This document shows, one piece after another, positions 15,829-23,999 of a DNA stretch of 35,713 bases. The first letter of the stretch is position 1; every line of letters starts with the position of its first letter. The stretch covers positions 1 to 35,713 of the forward strand of contig CAJOKT010000027.1 of the NCBI GenBank assembly GCA_905235115.1. The letters are read 5' to 3'. A program made the position numbers and the translations under genes. The notes beneath the pieces are model-generated. The model ran no database searches. It worked only from the letters and a program-made list of their open reading frames with translations, and was not told the origin of the DNA. The stretch comes from an uncultured Peptostreptococcaceae bacterium. Its GTDB lineage: Bacteria > Bacillota > Clostridia > Peptostreptococcales > Anaerovoracaceae.

Positions 15829-16317
15829 ATGAAAAATAAACTTCTATATCTCTGGGATCACTTCGAAGAGATATTGCTGGTACCTGCGCTGGCCTTCAGT
15901 ACCATACTGATCTTCGCGCAGGTGTGTGCCAGAGCCTTCGGAAGCTCCATAGTGTGGTCAGAGGAACTGGTCAGGTACCTGTACGTCTGGGAGACCTGGG
16001 TCGGTGTCAGCTACGCGACAAAGAGAGGTTCACAGCTCAGGATCACCATGATCAGAGACAAGTTTTCTCCAAAAGGGCAGATGGTTGTCGAGATATTCGT
16101 CACCATAGTCTGGCTCGCTTTTGCTGTGTTTGTATTTTGTATGGGAATAAAAGCAATCAACGCTATCGCCAAATTCGGCCAGGTATCCAGTGCTCTGAGA
16201 ATTCCGCTGAAGTACTGTTATCTCTCTATTCCCGTTGGCATGGGCCTTATGTCCATAAGGCTCGTGGAGTCTTTTATCAAACGCTTCAGACCTGTTAAGG
16301 AAGGAGGCGACGAGTAA
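15829..16317 (+). CDS. dctQ: TRAP transporter small permease
   Basis: The four-helix small membrane subunit of the TRAP transporter. The 162-residue protein has hydrophobic segments at about 17-40, 50-66, 90-113 and 126-148. It has the family's FAQVCARAFG and WSEELVRYLYVWETWVG motifs near the second helix. The reading frame is open from 15769, but the ATG at 15829 follows AGAGG and gives the usual length. Its TAA overlaps the dctM ATG by one base, so the two are translationally coupled. Confidence 0.92.
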   Translation: MKNKLLYLWDHFEEILLVPALAFSTILIFAQVCARAFGSSIVWSEELVRYLYVWETWVGVSYATKRGSQLRITMIRDKFSPKGQMVVEIFVTIVWLAFAVFVFCMGIKAINAIAKFGQVSSALRIPLKYCYLSIPVGMGLMSIRLVESFIKRFRPVKEGGDE

Positions 16318-17589
16318 TGAATATTCTGTTGCTGTTTGCCATATTTTTCGCATTGATGCTATTGTCAGTTCCGATCGGTATCTCTCTTGGAACTGCTACG
16401 GCAATAACGATGCTTCTTACGAGCAATATAGATACTGTAATGATCGCTCAAAAGGCGTTCACAGGTCTGGATTCATTCACGCTCCTGGCAATTCCCTTCT
16501 TTATGCTTGCCGGCAACCTCATGTCTCTGGGCGGCATAGCCAGAAGGATCGTGAACTTTGCAGACGTGCTCGTGGGTAAGTTCACCGGAGGACTGGGATA
16601 TGTTACGGTACTGGGCTGCATGTTCTTTGCTGCCATATCCGGTTCCGGCCCCGCTACGGTTTCCGCCATGGGTTCCATCATGATCCCCGAAATGGATGAA
16701 AAGGGATATGACAGAGGCTTCGCCACGGGCCTTACTGCAGTTGCGGGAACCATAGGCGTCATCATCCCGCCCTCCATACCGTTCGTTATCTACGGAGTCG
16801 CGTCGGGCACTTCGGTCGGAGATCTGTTCAAGGCCGGAGTTATTCCCGGCATTCTGATCGGTCTCAGCCTGATGCTTGTATGCGGGATCATTTCGCACAA
16901 GCGCGGATACAAGGGCAACACCAGGACCGAAAAGGTAAGCGTTTGGAAGACTTTCCTGGACTCCTTCTGGGCACTGCTGGCTCCGGTCATCATCCTGGGC
17001 GGAATTTATACCGGCATCTTCACTCCCACGGAGGCTGCAGTAGTTGCCACTGTCTATTCACTGTTCGCAGGCGTTGTGATCTACAGGGAACTTACGCTTA
17101 AGATCATAATCGATTCTCTTAAAGAACATGAACGGATACACAGGTCTTGCTCTAGGCTTCTCAATGTCGTTTGCGTCATATCTTGCAATGGAGCAGATCC
17201 CCCAGAAAATAGCCGCCACTCTTCTGAATTCCGTAACTCAGGACTGGCTGCTGACGGCACTTATGCTTCTGGTACTCCTGGTGGTGGGATGCTTCATCGA
17301 CAATATCTCTTCATGCCTCATACTGACCCCGGTAATGCTTCCTATTGCCATAGGCATAGGCATGAGCCCGGTACACTTCGGTATAGCCATGACGGTGGCT
17401 CTGGCCATAGGATTCGTAACACCGCCTTATGGTGTAAACCTCTTCGTCGCTTCCGGAGTGTCCAAACTTAAGATAGAGGTCATTTCCAAGGCTGCAATGC
17501 CGTTCCTTCTGGCAATGTTCATATGCCTGCTTCTGATCGCTTACATCCCGGGCATCTCAATGTTCCTGGTCAATCTGATCGGGCACTGA
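16317..17589 (+). pseudogene. dctM: TRAP transporter large permease, frameshifted
   Basis: The DctM ion-coupled permease gene is split by a +1 shift near 17127. The first frame encodes about 270 residues of normal DctM: a start with the VPIGISLG motif, then AIPFFMLAGNLM, then AAISGSGPATVSAMG, then GTIGVIIPPSIPFVIYG, then FTPTEAAVVATVYS. It then runs into unrelated sequence until 17471. From 17128 the next frame continues the family for about 153 residues, with YLAMEQIPQKIA, GCFIDNISSCLILTPVMLPI, VGVTPPYGVNLFVA-like sequence and the C-terminal helix. Together about 423 residues, a normal length. Between GAA (17124-17126) and ATG (17128) there is one extra base, or two are missing. Either the transporter is dead in this strain or the sequence has an error. 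A terminator follows. Confidence 0.85.
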
Positions 17590-17648
17590 TGTCAGTTTAA
17601 CGTATTTGATCATCACTGCAGTCAAAATGCAGATCAAGACTATAGACA

Positions 17649-17687
17649 AAGCCGCTGTCCCGGCCTGGACGGCGGCTTGAGTTTTTT
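17649..17687 (+). terminator. Terminator of the Etf-TRAP operon
   Basis: A 12-base-pair stem (17649-17660 with 17667-17678, one T-G pair) is followed by GAG and six T. Directly after it, TTTTTTGC and GCAAAAAA form another small inverted repeat (17682-17702 region). Confidence 0.85.
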
Positions 17688-17729
17688 GCGCAGTGCAAAA
17701 AATAAAACAATCGCAGAACAATATTGTTG

Positions 17730-17757
17730 TTGATATCCTGTGCCCATTTGTTAAAAT
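17730..17757 (+). promoter_or_regulatory. Promoter of the CoA-transferase gene
   Basis: TTGATA (17730-17735), 16 bases, TAAAAT (17752-17757), with a leader of about 27 bases. Confidence 0.6.
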
Positions 17758-17790
17758 GTACTAAGCGAGAACTATTTTTTGGAGGAAAAC

Positions 17791-19296
17791 ATGGATCAGA
17801 AACTTAAGAAACGTATCCGTTCGGACAGAGGAGAGAGCCTTATCATGTCCGCTGAAGAGGCAGCTTACATGATAAAGGACGGAATGGCCGTAGCCATCAG
17901 CGGATTCACTAACTCGGGATATCCCAAGGTCGTGCCCCACGCACTGGCAGAGCAGGTGAAGGCGGGAAGGGAAGCAGTCCATATCGAGCTTTACTCAGGA
18001 GCATCTGTGGGTCCTGAGGTGGACACAGAATTGGTCGAGGCAGGTATCGTTCAGAGGAGGATCCCTTATCAGACCAATTCCGTCCTGAGAAAGGCCATCA
18101 ACACAGGTAAGGTCAACTACTCCGATATGCACCTGGGAAGATCCGCAGAATTCGTGGCCCTGGGCCACGTGAAGAAGCCGGATATCGCTCTGGTGGAGGC
18201 TCTTGCCGTCACGGAGGATGGAGACCTGGTGCCCACCACATCCGTAGGAAACGTTCCCACATTCGTGCAGATGGCGGATTCCGTCATCGTCGAGATCGCC
18301 ATGGCCAAGCCTCTGGGACTCGAGGGCACGGCAGACGTATATATGACCGAACCGGCACCCAACCGCAGACCCATTCCCATCACACATCCGGGAGACAGGG
18401 TGGGGACACCATACGTCAAGTGCGGCTGGGATAAGATAAAGGCCATAGTTATTTCCGACAAGAATGACCTCACAAGGCCTCTGGCAGCCATTTCAGAGGA
18501 TTCAAGGAGGATAGGCGCCAACATCATCAGCTTCCTCAGAAAGGAAGTGGAAGCGGGCAGACTGGGCAAGTCTCTGCTTCCCATCCAGTCGGGAGTGGGC
18601 TCTGTTGCCAACGCCGTTCTGTGGGAACTCAAGGAGTCTGAGTTCGAAGGACTGACCTGCTACACTGAGGTGATACAGGACTCCATGATGGACCTGATCA
18701 AGTGCGGCAAGGTCACAGTGGCTTCCTGCACGGCCTTGGCACCGTCGCCGGAGGCACAGATGGACTTCTTCGACAACATAGATTTCTTCAGAGAGCACGT
18801 GATATTCAGACCTGAGGAGATATCGAACTCCGGCGAGGTCGCCCACAGACTGGGGCTCATCGCCATGAATACAGCCCTTGAGGTGGACATCTACGGCAAC
18901 GTGAACTCCACCCACGTTCAGGGCAAAAAGATCATGAACGGCATCGGCGGCTCCGGCGACTTCTCAAGAAGCGCCCAGCTGGTGATCTTCACCACATCCT
19001 CGGTCGCCAAGGACGGAGCCATATCATCCATCGTACCCATGTGTCCTCACGTGGATCATACGGAGCACGAGGTGCAGGTCATCGTCACCGAGCAGGGCTA
19101 CGCCGATCTTAGAGGCCTTTCTCCCAAGGAGAGAGCAGTGGCGATCATCGAGAACTGCGCACACCCGGACTATAGAGATATGCTGATGGATTACTTCAAG
19201 AGGGCCTGCGAAGAAGCACCATGTCAGACTCCTCACATCCTGGACGAAGCCTTGAGCTGGCACTCCAGATTCGAGAAGACCGGCAGCATGAAATAG
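17791..19296 (+). CDS. Acetyl-CoA hydrolase/acyl-CoA:carboxylate CoA-transferase
   Basis: A 501-residue member of the Cat1/Ach1 family that moves CoA between an acyl-CoA and a free acid such as acetate, succinate or propionate. The N-terminal half has AISGFTNSGYPKVVPHALAE. The C-terminal half has GIGGSGDFSRSAQ and the active-site TEQGYADLRGLSPKERA with Glu434, which forms the CoA thioester. ATG at 17791 follows GGAGG by 5 bases. It has its own promoter after the Etf-TRAP terminator and no obvious partner gene. It could connect 2-hydroxyacid fermentation to acetate or propionate production, or feed acyl-CoA to the decarboxylase operon at 20932; the acyl group cannot be told from sequence. Confidence 0.92.
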   Translation: MDQKLKKRIRSDRGESLIMSAEEAAYMIKDGMAVAISGFTNSGYPKVVPHALAEQVKAGREAVHIELYSGASVGPEVDTELVEAGIVQRRIPYQTNSVLRKAINTGKVNYSDMHLGRSAEFVALGHVKKPDIALVEALAVTEDGDLVPTTSVGNVPTFVQMADSVIVEIAMAKPLGLEGTADVYMTEPAPNRRPIPITHPGDRVGTPYVKCGWDKIKAIVISDKNDLTRPLAAISEDSRRIGANIISFLRKEVEAGRLGKSLLPIQSGVGSVANAVLWELKESEFEGLTCYTEVIQDSMMDLIKCGKVTVASCTALAPSPEAQMDFFDNIDFFREHVIFRPEEISNSGEVAHRLGLIAMNTALEVDIYGNVNSTHVQGKKIMNGIGGSGDFSRSAQLVIFTTSSVAKDGAISSIVPMCPHVDHTEHEVQVIVTEQGYADLRGLSPKERAVAIIENCAHPDYRDMLMDYFKRACEEAPCQTPHILDEALSWHSRFEKTGSMK

Positions 19297-19565
19297 CTAA
19301 CAAAAGATAGCATCCGGAATTCCGATGAAGTGGGTACCGAGATCGACTGAAGACCTGACTTAAGTAGGTACTCTATTTAGTAGTTTGAATTATTTTTCCA
19401 AATGAGAGAGTAATTTCTTTACACAGTGACAGTATATGTAAGACTCTCCGAAAAATGATTATCAAGATGCTGTCCCGCAGCAATAAGGGAGTCAAATATT
19501 AGTGTGGCAGTGCTCATGTTTCCACGAATTATCGGACTGAGATGCGGTGATCTATCTCAAAAAAT
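19297..19565. other. AT-rich stretch without a gene
   Basis: No open frame of interest exists on either strand. GGGTACC (19332-19338) can pair with GGTACTC (19367-19373), and AAGT(G/A)GGTAC occurs twice as a direct repeat. It may be the 3' tail of the CoA-transferase message, a small RNA, or a decayed element. I cannot choose between them. Confidence 0.4.
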
Positions 19566-19605
19566 AAAAACTCCCCTGATCGCGCAATGGTTCAGGGGAG
19601 TTTTT
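19566..19605. terminator. Bidirectional terminator between the CoA-transferase gene and spoVG
   Basis: CTCCCCTGA (19571-19579) pairs with TCAGGGGAG (19592-19600), flanked by AAAAA and TTTTT. It can end transcripts from both sides and lies two bases from the spoVG stop. Confidence 0.9.
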
Positions 19606-19606
19606 C

Positions 19607-19921
19607 TCATTCTTCAGTTGTCACATCTTCAGTTGTTTCGTTTCCTTGATCCTCAGCCTCGATCTCAGCCTTGAGCTGGGCATACCTTTCGAGAACTGCG
19701 TTCAAAAGACGCTTTCTGAAGGCGCGGGTGATGGGGTGTGCGATATCCCGGTATTCCTCCTCGCCTATCTTCTTGTCCGGCATGGCTACGAAGGGGCCTA
19801 CTTTCCCCTCGAAGACCTTGATGTCGTGAACGACGAATTCATCATCAAATGTAACTGATGCTACTGCTCTAAGATTTGCTGTGCCTTCTACTCTGCGGAT
19901 CCTAACTTCAGTAATATTCAT
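19607..19921 (-). CDS. spoVG: SpoVG, RNA/DNA-binding regulator
   Basis: A 104-residue SpoVG protein, a small nucleic-acid-binding regulator of septation, sporulation and expression. It has NITEVRIRRVEG at the start, VTFDDEFVVHDIKVFEG, the signature GPFVAMPDKK, then EEYRDIAHPI. The tail is acidic, as in other clostridia. I take the ATG at 19921, the standard family start. Its ribosome site is weak (AGAGAAA), while a TTG at 19942 would add seven residues. It lies just downstream of purR on the same strand, as in Bacillus, where spoVG follows purR-yabJ. SpoVG alone does not prove that the organism sporulates. Confidence 0.94.
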   Translation of the reverse strand: MNITEVRIRRVEGTANLRAVASVTFDDEFVVHDIKVFEGKVGPFVAMPDKKIGEEEYRDIAHPITRAFRKRLLNAVLERYAQLKAEIEAEDQGNETTEDVTTEE

Positions 19922-19971
19922 TTTCTCTGATTCTGATTTCAAAAAGCAAAACTATTAATTTTTACAGCAAT

Positions 19972-20000
19972 ATTATAGCACTATGGTCATGCCTGTTCAA
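19972..20000 (-). promoter_or_regulatory. spoVG promoter
   Basis: On the minus strand TTGAAC (20000-19995), 17 bases, TATAAT (19977-19972), overlapping the end of purR. This looks like a sigma-A promoter, unlike the sigma-H promoter of Bacillus spoVG. Confidence 0.6.
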
Positions 20001-20815
20001 GCCTTTTCAAAAATATCCGTGTGGGGATAAGCTTCAATGATCCTGTTCTCGGGATCCACCCGGACCAGGTCGATGAAGTTTACGTAGTCAGAGACCTTTT
20101 TCTTCTCAGGTTCAGCGGATACGATGGCGATGCCCACACCGACGATCCTGCTTTCAAACTCGTTCATCATCTCAGCGATCCCGGTGACCGAACCACCGCC
20201 TCTCATGAAGTCGTCTATGATGAGTACCCTGGAGCCGTTCTTCACGGAACGTTTGGACATTGACATCTTCTGGAGCCTGTCATAGGATCCGGAGATATAG
20301 TTGATGCTTATGGTGGACCCTTCGGAGATATTTGCCTCGCGCCTTACTATCACAAGGGGAAGATTCAGAAGATACGCTACGTTGTATGCCAGGGGGATGC
20401 CCTTGGTCTCTACGGTTGCCACGTAATCCGCGCCGCAGTCCCTGAAGATCCGTGCGAAGACCCTGGAAAGCCTCCCCATTATGTTGTGGTCATAGAATAT
20501 ATCTGAAGTGTAAACGAAATTGCCTCCCAGAAGTCTGGAGCTGTCTCTTAATCTTTTGCAGAATTCCTCCTGAAGAGCAGCGCAATCCTCATCGGAGATG
20601 TCCGGCACGTACATGACGCCTCCCTTGGCGCCTGAGATGGTCGCAAGATACCCGGTGCCCGTAAGTCTTATGGCTTCTGATGCGGTCCGGATATCCTCCG
20701 AAATACTGGACTTGGCGCAGCCGAACATGTCGCAGAAATACCTGAGCGCAAAAGGCTTGGACGGATTATCTGTGAGTATGCGGATCAATGCCCCGATCCT
20801 TTCCGTACGTTTCAT
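19997..20815 (-). CDS. purR: Purine operon repressor PurR
   Basis: A 272-residue PRPP-sensing repressor of purine genes. It has an N-terminal winged-helix domain (MKRTERIGALIRIL to about residue 75, with FGCAKSSISEDI as recognition helix region). The C-terminal phosphoribosyltransferase-like domain carries the PRPP motif VLIIDDFMRGGGS. Length is typical. ATG at 20815 is favoured because GGAGG lies 7 bases before it; the frame is open to 20845. It diverges from the decarboxylase operon; in Bacillus purR is followed by yabJ, spoVG and glmU on the same strand. The order here shows that purR-spoVG is inverted relative to glmU-prs. Confidence 0.95.
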   Translation of the reverse strand: MKRTERIGALIRILTDNPSKPFALRYFCDMFGCAKSSISEDIRTASEAIRLTGTGYLATISGAKGGVMYVPDISDEDCAALQEEFCKRLRDSSRLLGGNFVYTSDIFYDHNIMGRLSRVFARIFRDCGADYVATVETKGIPLAYNVAYLLNLPLVIVRREANISEGSTISINYISGSYDRLQKMSMSKRSVKNGSRVLIIDDFMRGGGSVTGIAEMMNEFESRIVGVGIAIVSAEPEKKKVSDYVNFIDLVRVDPENRIIEAYPHTDIFEKA

Positions 20816-20832
20816 CTCTTTACCTCCTTTTT

Positions 20833-20845
20833 GTTCGAATTCCAC
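20833..20845 (-). promoter_or_regulatory. Possible PurBox in the purR leader
   Basis: On the minus strand the sequence around TTCGAACAAA shares the core CGAAC and about 10 of 13 positions with the Bacillus PurBox consensus. It lies between the purR promoter and its ribosome site. Only one copy is seen, while functional PurBoxes usually come in pairs. Confidence 0.25.
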
Positions 20846-20850
20846 TTTAA

Positions 20851-20879
20851 AGAATATTCAAAAAACTGTTTCATGTCAA
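20851..20879 (-). promoter_or_regulatory. purR promoter
   Basis: TTGACA (20879-20874), 17 bases, TATTCT (20856-20851) on the minus strand. Confidence 0.75.
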
Positions 20880-20897
20880 CAGCGCATGTGTTATCCT
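20869..20897 (+). promoter_or_regulatory. Probable promoter of the sodium-decarboxylase operon
   Basis: TTTCAT (20869-20874), 17 bases, TATCCT (20892-20897) preceded by TG, an extended -10. Its -35 overlaps the purR -35, so the two promoters compete for the same DNA. Confidence 0.5.
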
Positions 20898-20931
20898 AAA
20901 CATGTATTGGTGTTTACAGAAGGAGATACCT

Positions 20932-22113
20932 ATGATTACAAAAGGAAATATCGGACTCATATTTGATGAAGGAAGTTTCTGCGAGCTTGGGGAGAGATCT
21001 GTTTGCTCTGTCGTGACGGGTTACGGCACGGTGGAAGGGCAGCAGGTCTATTGTTTTCTCCAGGACGCTTCCGCAGGAGGCGGAGCCTTCTCTGTGAAGG
21101 CCGCGGAAAAGATCAAGAGCGTTTACAGGCTGGCTCTCAAGGCAAGAGCTCCTATTGTGGGATTCCTTGATTCCACCGGCTTCTCAGTGGAGGAGGGAGC
21201 GGAAGCTCTCTATGCTTTCTCCGACCTCTACAGGGTGGTGCAGACCGCAAAAAAGGAGATCCTCCAGATCATGATCGCCGGAGATAACTGCCGGGGTCAG
21301 GTGGAGGCCCTATGCACTCTGGCGGATTTCTTCTTTAAGGACATGCCGGTAGACAAGGCGGTGCTGCAGGCCAGGGACATCATCCTGAGGATGCCTCCTT
21401 CAAGAGACCTTCTTCCGTACCAATTCCGGACTGACGACGATCTCAACAGAAGGATCGGGAATGCACCGGAACTCGGTTCCAACGGCCGTGAGCTTCTCAA
21501 GGCGGTTTCTGACAACGGCGCGTTCCTTGAAATACAGGAAGGTACCGCACCCTGTCTCGCCGCAGGCTTCATCAGGATCAATGGTCTGATGGTGGCAGCC
21601 ATGGCGGTAAACGGAGAGCAGGGAGAGAACGCTCTCGGCTCAGAAGCCCTCATAAAGGCGAGAGACCTGGTGCTTCTTGCGGACAAGTTCGGCCTTGGAT
21701 TCGTAGAGTTTCTGAGGACTGAAGGTTTCAGGAGCGATGAGGACAGGGATGCGGTGCTGAGAAACGCAGCAGAGCTTGCCGGGACTCTGACCGAAGTTGA
21801 GATCCCCAAGATCTGCATCATAACAGGAGAGGTCATGGGGGGAGCCTACAGTGTGCTGGCAGGCCCGGCATTCGACCTTACGTTCATGTGGGAGGGATCA
21901 AAGGTCAACATCATACATCCCAGACAGGCTGCCGAGCTGGTCAGCGGACCCCAGTCCGTGGATAACATCGGGGAAGAGGCCAAAAGGTACGAAGAGAGCC
22001 ACTCCACTGCGGAAGTGCTGGAGGAGAAAGGCCTGTGCCACAGGATAATCGACCCCGCCGACACCAGAAAGTTCCTGGCGGGAGCCCTGGAGTCCTACGC
22101 CAACATCTGTTAG
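20932..22113 (+). CDS. Short crotonase-fold carboxyltransferase (MmdA/PccB-like)
   Basis: A 393-residue relative of the acyl-CoA carboxyltransferase subunit (MmdA, PccB, 12S of transcarboxylase), about 110-120 residues shorter than usual because the N-terminus is reduced. The first half has VTGYGTVEGQQVYCFLQD, SVKAAEKI and VGFLDSTG, but the usual GPCAGGA-type oxyanion motif appears as GDNCRGQ. The second half keeps GEVMGGAYSVLAGPAFD, the GGAY motif of the family. An AGAAGGAG site precedes the ATG. It leads a tightly packed operon with OadG, biotin carrier, OadB and OadA genes (gaps 6-21 bases). It may accept or donate a carboxyl group from an acyl-CoA through the shared biotin carrier. It could also be a structural or regulatory subunit. 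Confidence 0.8.
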   Translation: MITKGNIGLIFDEGSFCELGERSVCSVVTGYGTVEGQQVYCFLQDASAGGGAFSVKAAEKIKSVYRLALKARAPIVGFLDSTGFSVEEGAEALYAFSDLYRVVQTAKKEILQIMIAGDNCRGQVEALCTLADFFFKDMPVDKAVLQARDIILRMPPSRDLLPYQFRTDDDLNRRIGNAPELGSNGRELLKAVSDNGAFLEIQEGTAPCLAAGFIRINGLMVAAMAVNGEQGENALGSEALIKARDLVLLADKFGLGFVEFLRTEGFRSDEDRDAVLRNAAELAGTLTEVEIPKICIITGEVMGGAYSVLAGPAFDLTFMWEGSKVNIIHPRQAAELVSGPQSVDNIGEEAKRYEESHSTAEVLEEKGLCHRIIDPADTRKFLAGALESYANIC

Positions 22114-22119
22114 GAGGTA

Positions 22120-22440
22120 GTGATGGGTCTTAAGGAAATTTTGATAAAAGCCCTGATGGACACGCTGATGGGCATGGGGACGGTTTTTTCGATACTGATC
22201 CTCATAAGCTTCATCATCTACCTGTTCAAGGTGTTTTTCTACAACAAAAAATCCCGGCCTGAGCCGGTCCCGGCCGCGCCTGCGGCGGAGACTGCGGCCG
22301 AAGAGGACGATGGCGAACTGACAGCTGTGATCACCGCAGCCATAGCAGCATTCGAGACTAAAGCGGCGCCGGTGACCGGCATGCCCTTATCCCAGGCGGA
22401 TCAGCAGTACGTAGTAAGATCAGTTAAGAGAAGAAGATAG
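22120..22440 (+). CDS. oadG: Sodium-pump decarboxylase gamma subunit (OadG)
   Basis: A 106-residue OadG-type protein that holds the soluble carboxyltransferase/biotin parts to the membrane pump. It starts with LIKALMDTLMGMGTVFSILILIS, one membrane helix at about residues 15-39, then a Pro/Ala-rich linker and an acidic, Ala-rich stretch ending in basic residues (VKRRR). This is the standard gamma layout. The AGGAGG site overlaps the end of the previous gene. The C-terminal SQADQQYVVRSVKRRR region is seen in clostridial members near biotin carriers. Confidence 0.85.
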   Translation: MMGLKEILIKALMDTLMGMGTVFSILILISFIIYLFKVFFYNKKSRPEPVPAAPAAETAAEEDDGELTAVITAAIAAFETKAAPVTGMPLSQADQQYVVRSVKRRR

Positions 22441-22455
22441 ATCGGGAGCATACTC

Positions 22456-22836
22456 ATGGAGAAGTACATCATTAAGGTCAATGGAAAAGAATACGAAGTA
22501 GAAGTTGAAAAGATGGGGGCAGCCGCTCAGACGGCCGCTCAGGCGCCGGCAGCACCCGCGGCTGCACCTGAAGCCTCTCAGCCTGTCCCTGCGCCAAAGG
22601 CCCCGCAGGCTGCAGCGCAGGAGGGAGTAAGACTTGAGGCCGGTGCCGCAGGCAAGGTGTGGAAGATCACAAAGAAGGCCGGGGAGACCGTGGTCAAGGG
22701 AGACGCAGTGGTCATCCTGGAAGCCATGAAGATGGAGATACCCATGGTCGCCACCGCTGACGGAGTGGTAAAGGAGATCACGGTGACCGAGGGACAGCCT
22801 GTGGAAGCAGGAGACCTTCTGGCTGTAATAGGCTGA
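22456..22836 (+). CDS. Biotin carboxyl carrier protein
   Basis: A 126-residue free-standing biotin carrier. An N-terminal KVNGKEYEVEVEK segment is followed by an Ala/Pro-rich flexible linker (about 22-55). The biotinyl domain has EAMKMEIPM, where Lys92 should carry biotin. It ends in VEAGDLLAVIG. In many oxaloacetate decarboxylases this domain is fused to OadA; here it is separate, as in methylmalonyl-CoA decarboxylases and transcarboxylase. It lies between oadG and oadB. As a separate carrier it can in principle serve both carboxyltransferases of the operon. Confidence 0.94.
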   Translation: MEKYIIKVNGKEYEVEVEKMGAAAQTAAQAPAAPAAAPEASQPVPAPKAPQAAAQEGVRLEAGAAGKVWKITKKAGETVVKGDAVVILEAMKMEIPMVATADGVVKEITVTEGQPVEAGDLLAVIG

Positions 22837-22857
22837 TGCATGTAAAAGGAAGTCATT

Positions 22858-23982
22858 ATGGAATATATTTCTGAAACGCTGAGCAATCTCCTGGGTCAGA
22901 CGGCCTTTGCGAATCTCACCATAGGGAATCTTGCCATGGTGGCGGTGGCGTGTTTTTTCCTCTATCTGGCCATAGCCAAGGAGTATGAACCGCTGCTTCT
23001 TCTGCCAATATCCTTCGGCATGCTTCTGGTTAACATATATCCTCCCATCATGCAGGAGGGGGGATTGCTCAATTATTTCTTCAAACTGGACGAGTGGACC
23101 ATTCTTCCGTCCCTGATATTCATGGGAGTGGGCGCCCTTACAGACTTCGGCCCTCTGATCGCGAATCCCAAGAGTTTCCTTCTGGGAGCAGCGGCTCAGT
23201 TCGGAGTCTTCGCAGCCTACCTTTTTGCCATGCTCATGGGATTCAGTTCGGAATCCGCCGCGGCCATCGGCATCATAGGCGGTGCGGACGGTCCCACGTC
23301 CATATACCTTGCCATGAAGCTGGGACAGGCTGACATCATGGGACCCATAGCAGTGGCCGCTTACTCTTACATGGCACTGGTACCTATCATCCAGCCGCCT
23401 ATCATGAAGGCTCTGACCACCAAGGAGGAGCGTTCCATAAAGATGGATCAGCTGAGACCCGTATCCAAGAAGGAAAGGATACTGTTCCCCATAGTTGTTA
23501 CAATCGTGGTCTGCAGCATTCTGCCCTCTACCGCGCCACTCATCGGAATGCTCATGCTGGGAAATCTGTTCAGAGAATCAGGCGTTGTGAGACAGCTGCA
23601 GGAGACGGCTTCAAACGCCCTCATGTATATCGTGGTGATCTTTCTGGGCACCTCCGTCGGAGCCACAGCTTCAGCTGAAGCATTCCTTAAACTCACCACC
23701 CTTAAGATCATAGGCCTGGGACTGGTGGCCTTTGCCTTCGGGACCGCGGCAGGAGTGATCTTCGGCAAGATCATGTGCCGTCTGACCCATGGCAAGATAA
23801 ATCCGCTGATCGGTGCCGCAGGCGTCAGCGCCGTGCCCATGGCAGCCCGTGTTGCTCAGAAGGTCGGCGCTGAGGAGGATCCCACGAACTTCCTTCTCAT
23901 GCACGCCATGGGACCCAACGTGGCAGGAGTTATCGGAACAGCAGTTGCCGCCGGACTGTTCATGGCGGTCTTCGGCGTATAG
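22858..23982 (+). CDS. oadB: Sodium-ion-translocating decarboxylase beta subunit (OadB/MmdB)
   Basis: The membrane subunit that decarboxylates carboxybiotin and pumps sodium out of the cell. The 374-residue protein has about nine or more hydrophobic segments. It has the functional [16 protein letters not shown] motif with Asp144 at the position of the sodium-site aspartate of Klebsiella OadB (D203). The late [23 protein letters not shown] motif is also present. Length is normal for MmdB/OadB of Firmicutes. GGAAG lies before the ATG. Its neighbours supply the carrier and the carboxyltransferases. Confidence 0.94.
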   Translation: MEYISETLSNLLGQTAFANLTIGNLAMVAVACFFLYLAIAKEYEPLLLLPISFGMLLVNIYPPIMQEGGLLNYFFKLDEWTILPSLIFMGVGALTDFGPLIANPKSFLLGAAAQFGVFAAYLFAMLMGFSSESAAAIGIIGGADGPTSIYLAMKLGQADIMGPIAVAAYSYMALVPIIQPPIMKALTTKEERSIKMDQLRPVSKKERILFPIVVTIVVCSILPSTAPLIGMLMLGNLFRESGVVRQLQETASNALMYIVVIFLGTSVGATASAEAFLKLTTLKIIGLGLVAFAFGTAAGVIFGKIMCRLTHGKINPLIGAAGVSAVPMAARVAQKVGAEEDPTNFLLMHAMGPNVAGVIGTAVAAGLFMAVFGV

Positions 23983-23999
23983 ATATAAGGAGAGTATTC

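Noticed and set aside
17118-17130. Programmed ribosomal frameshift in dctM
   Set aside because: There is no stop codon, slippery run or Shine-Dalgarno-like stimulator at the junction, and dctM genes are not known to use frameshifting.
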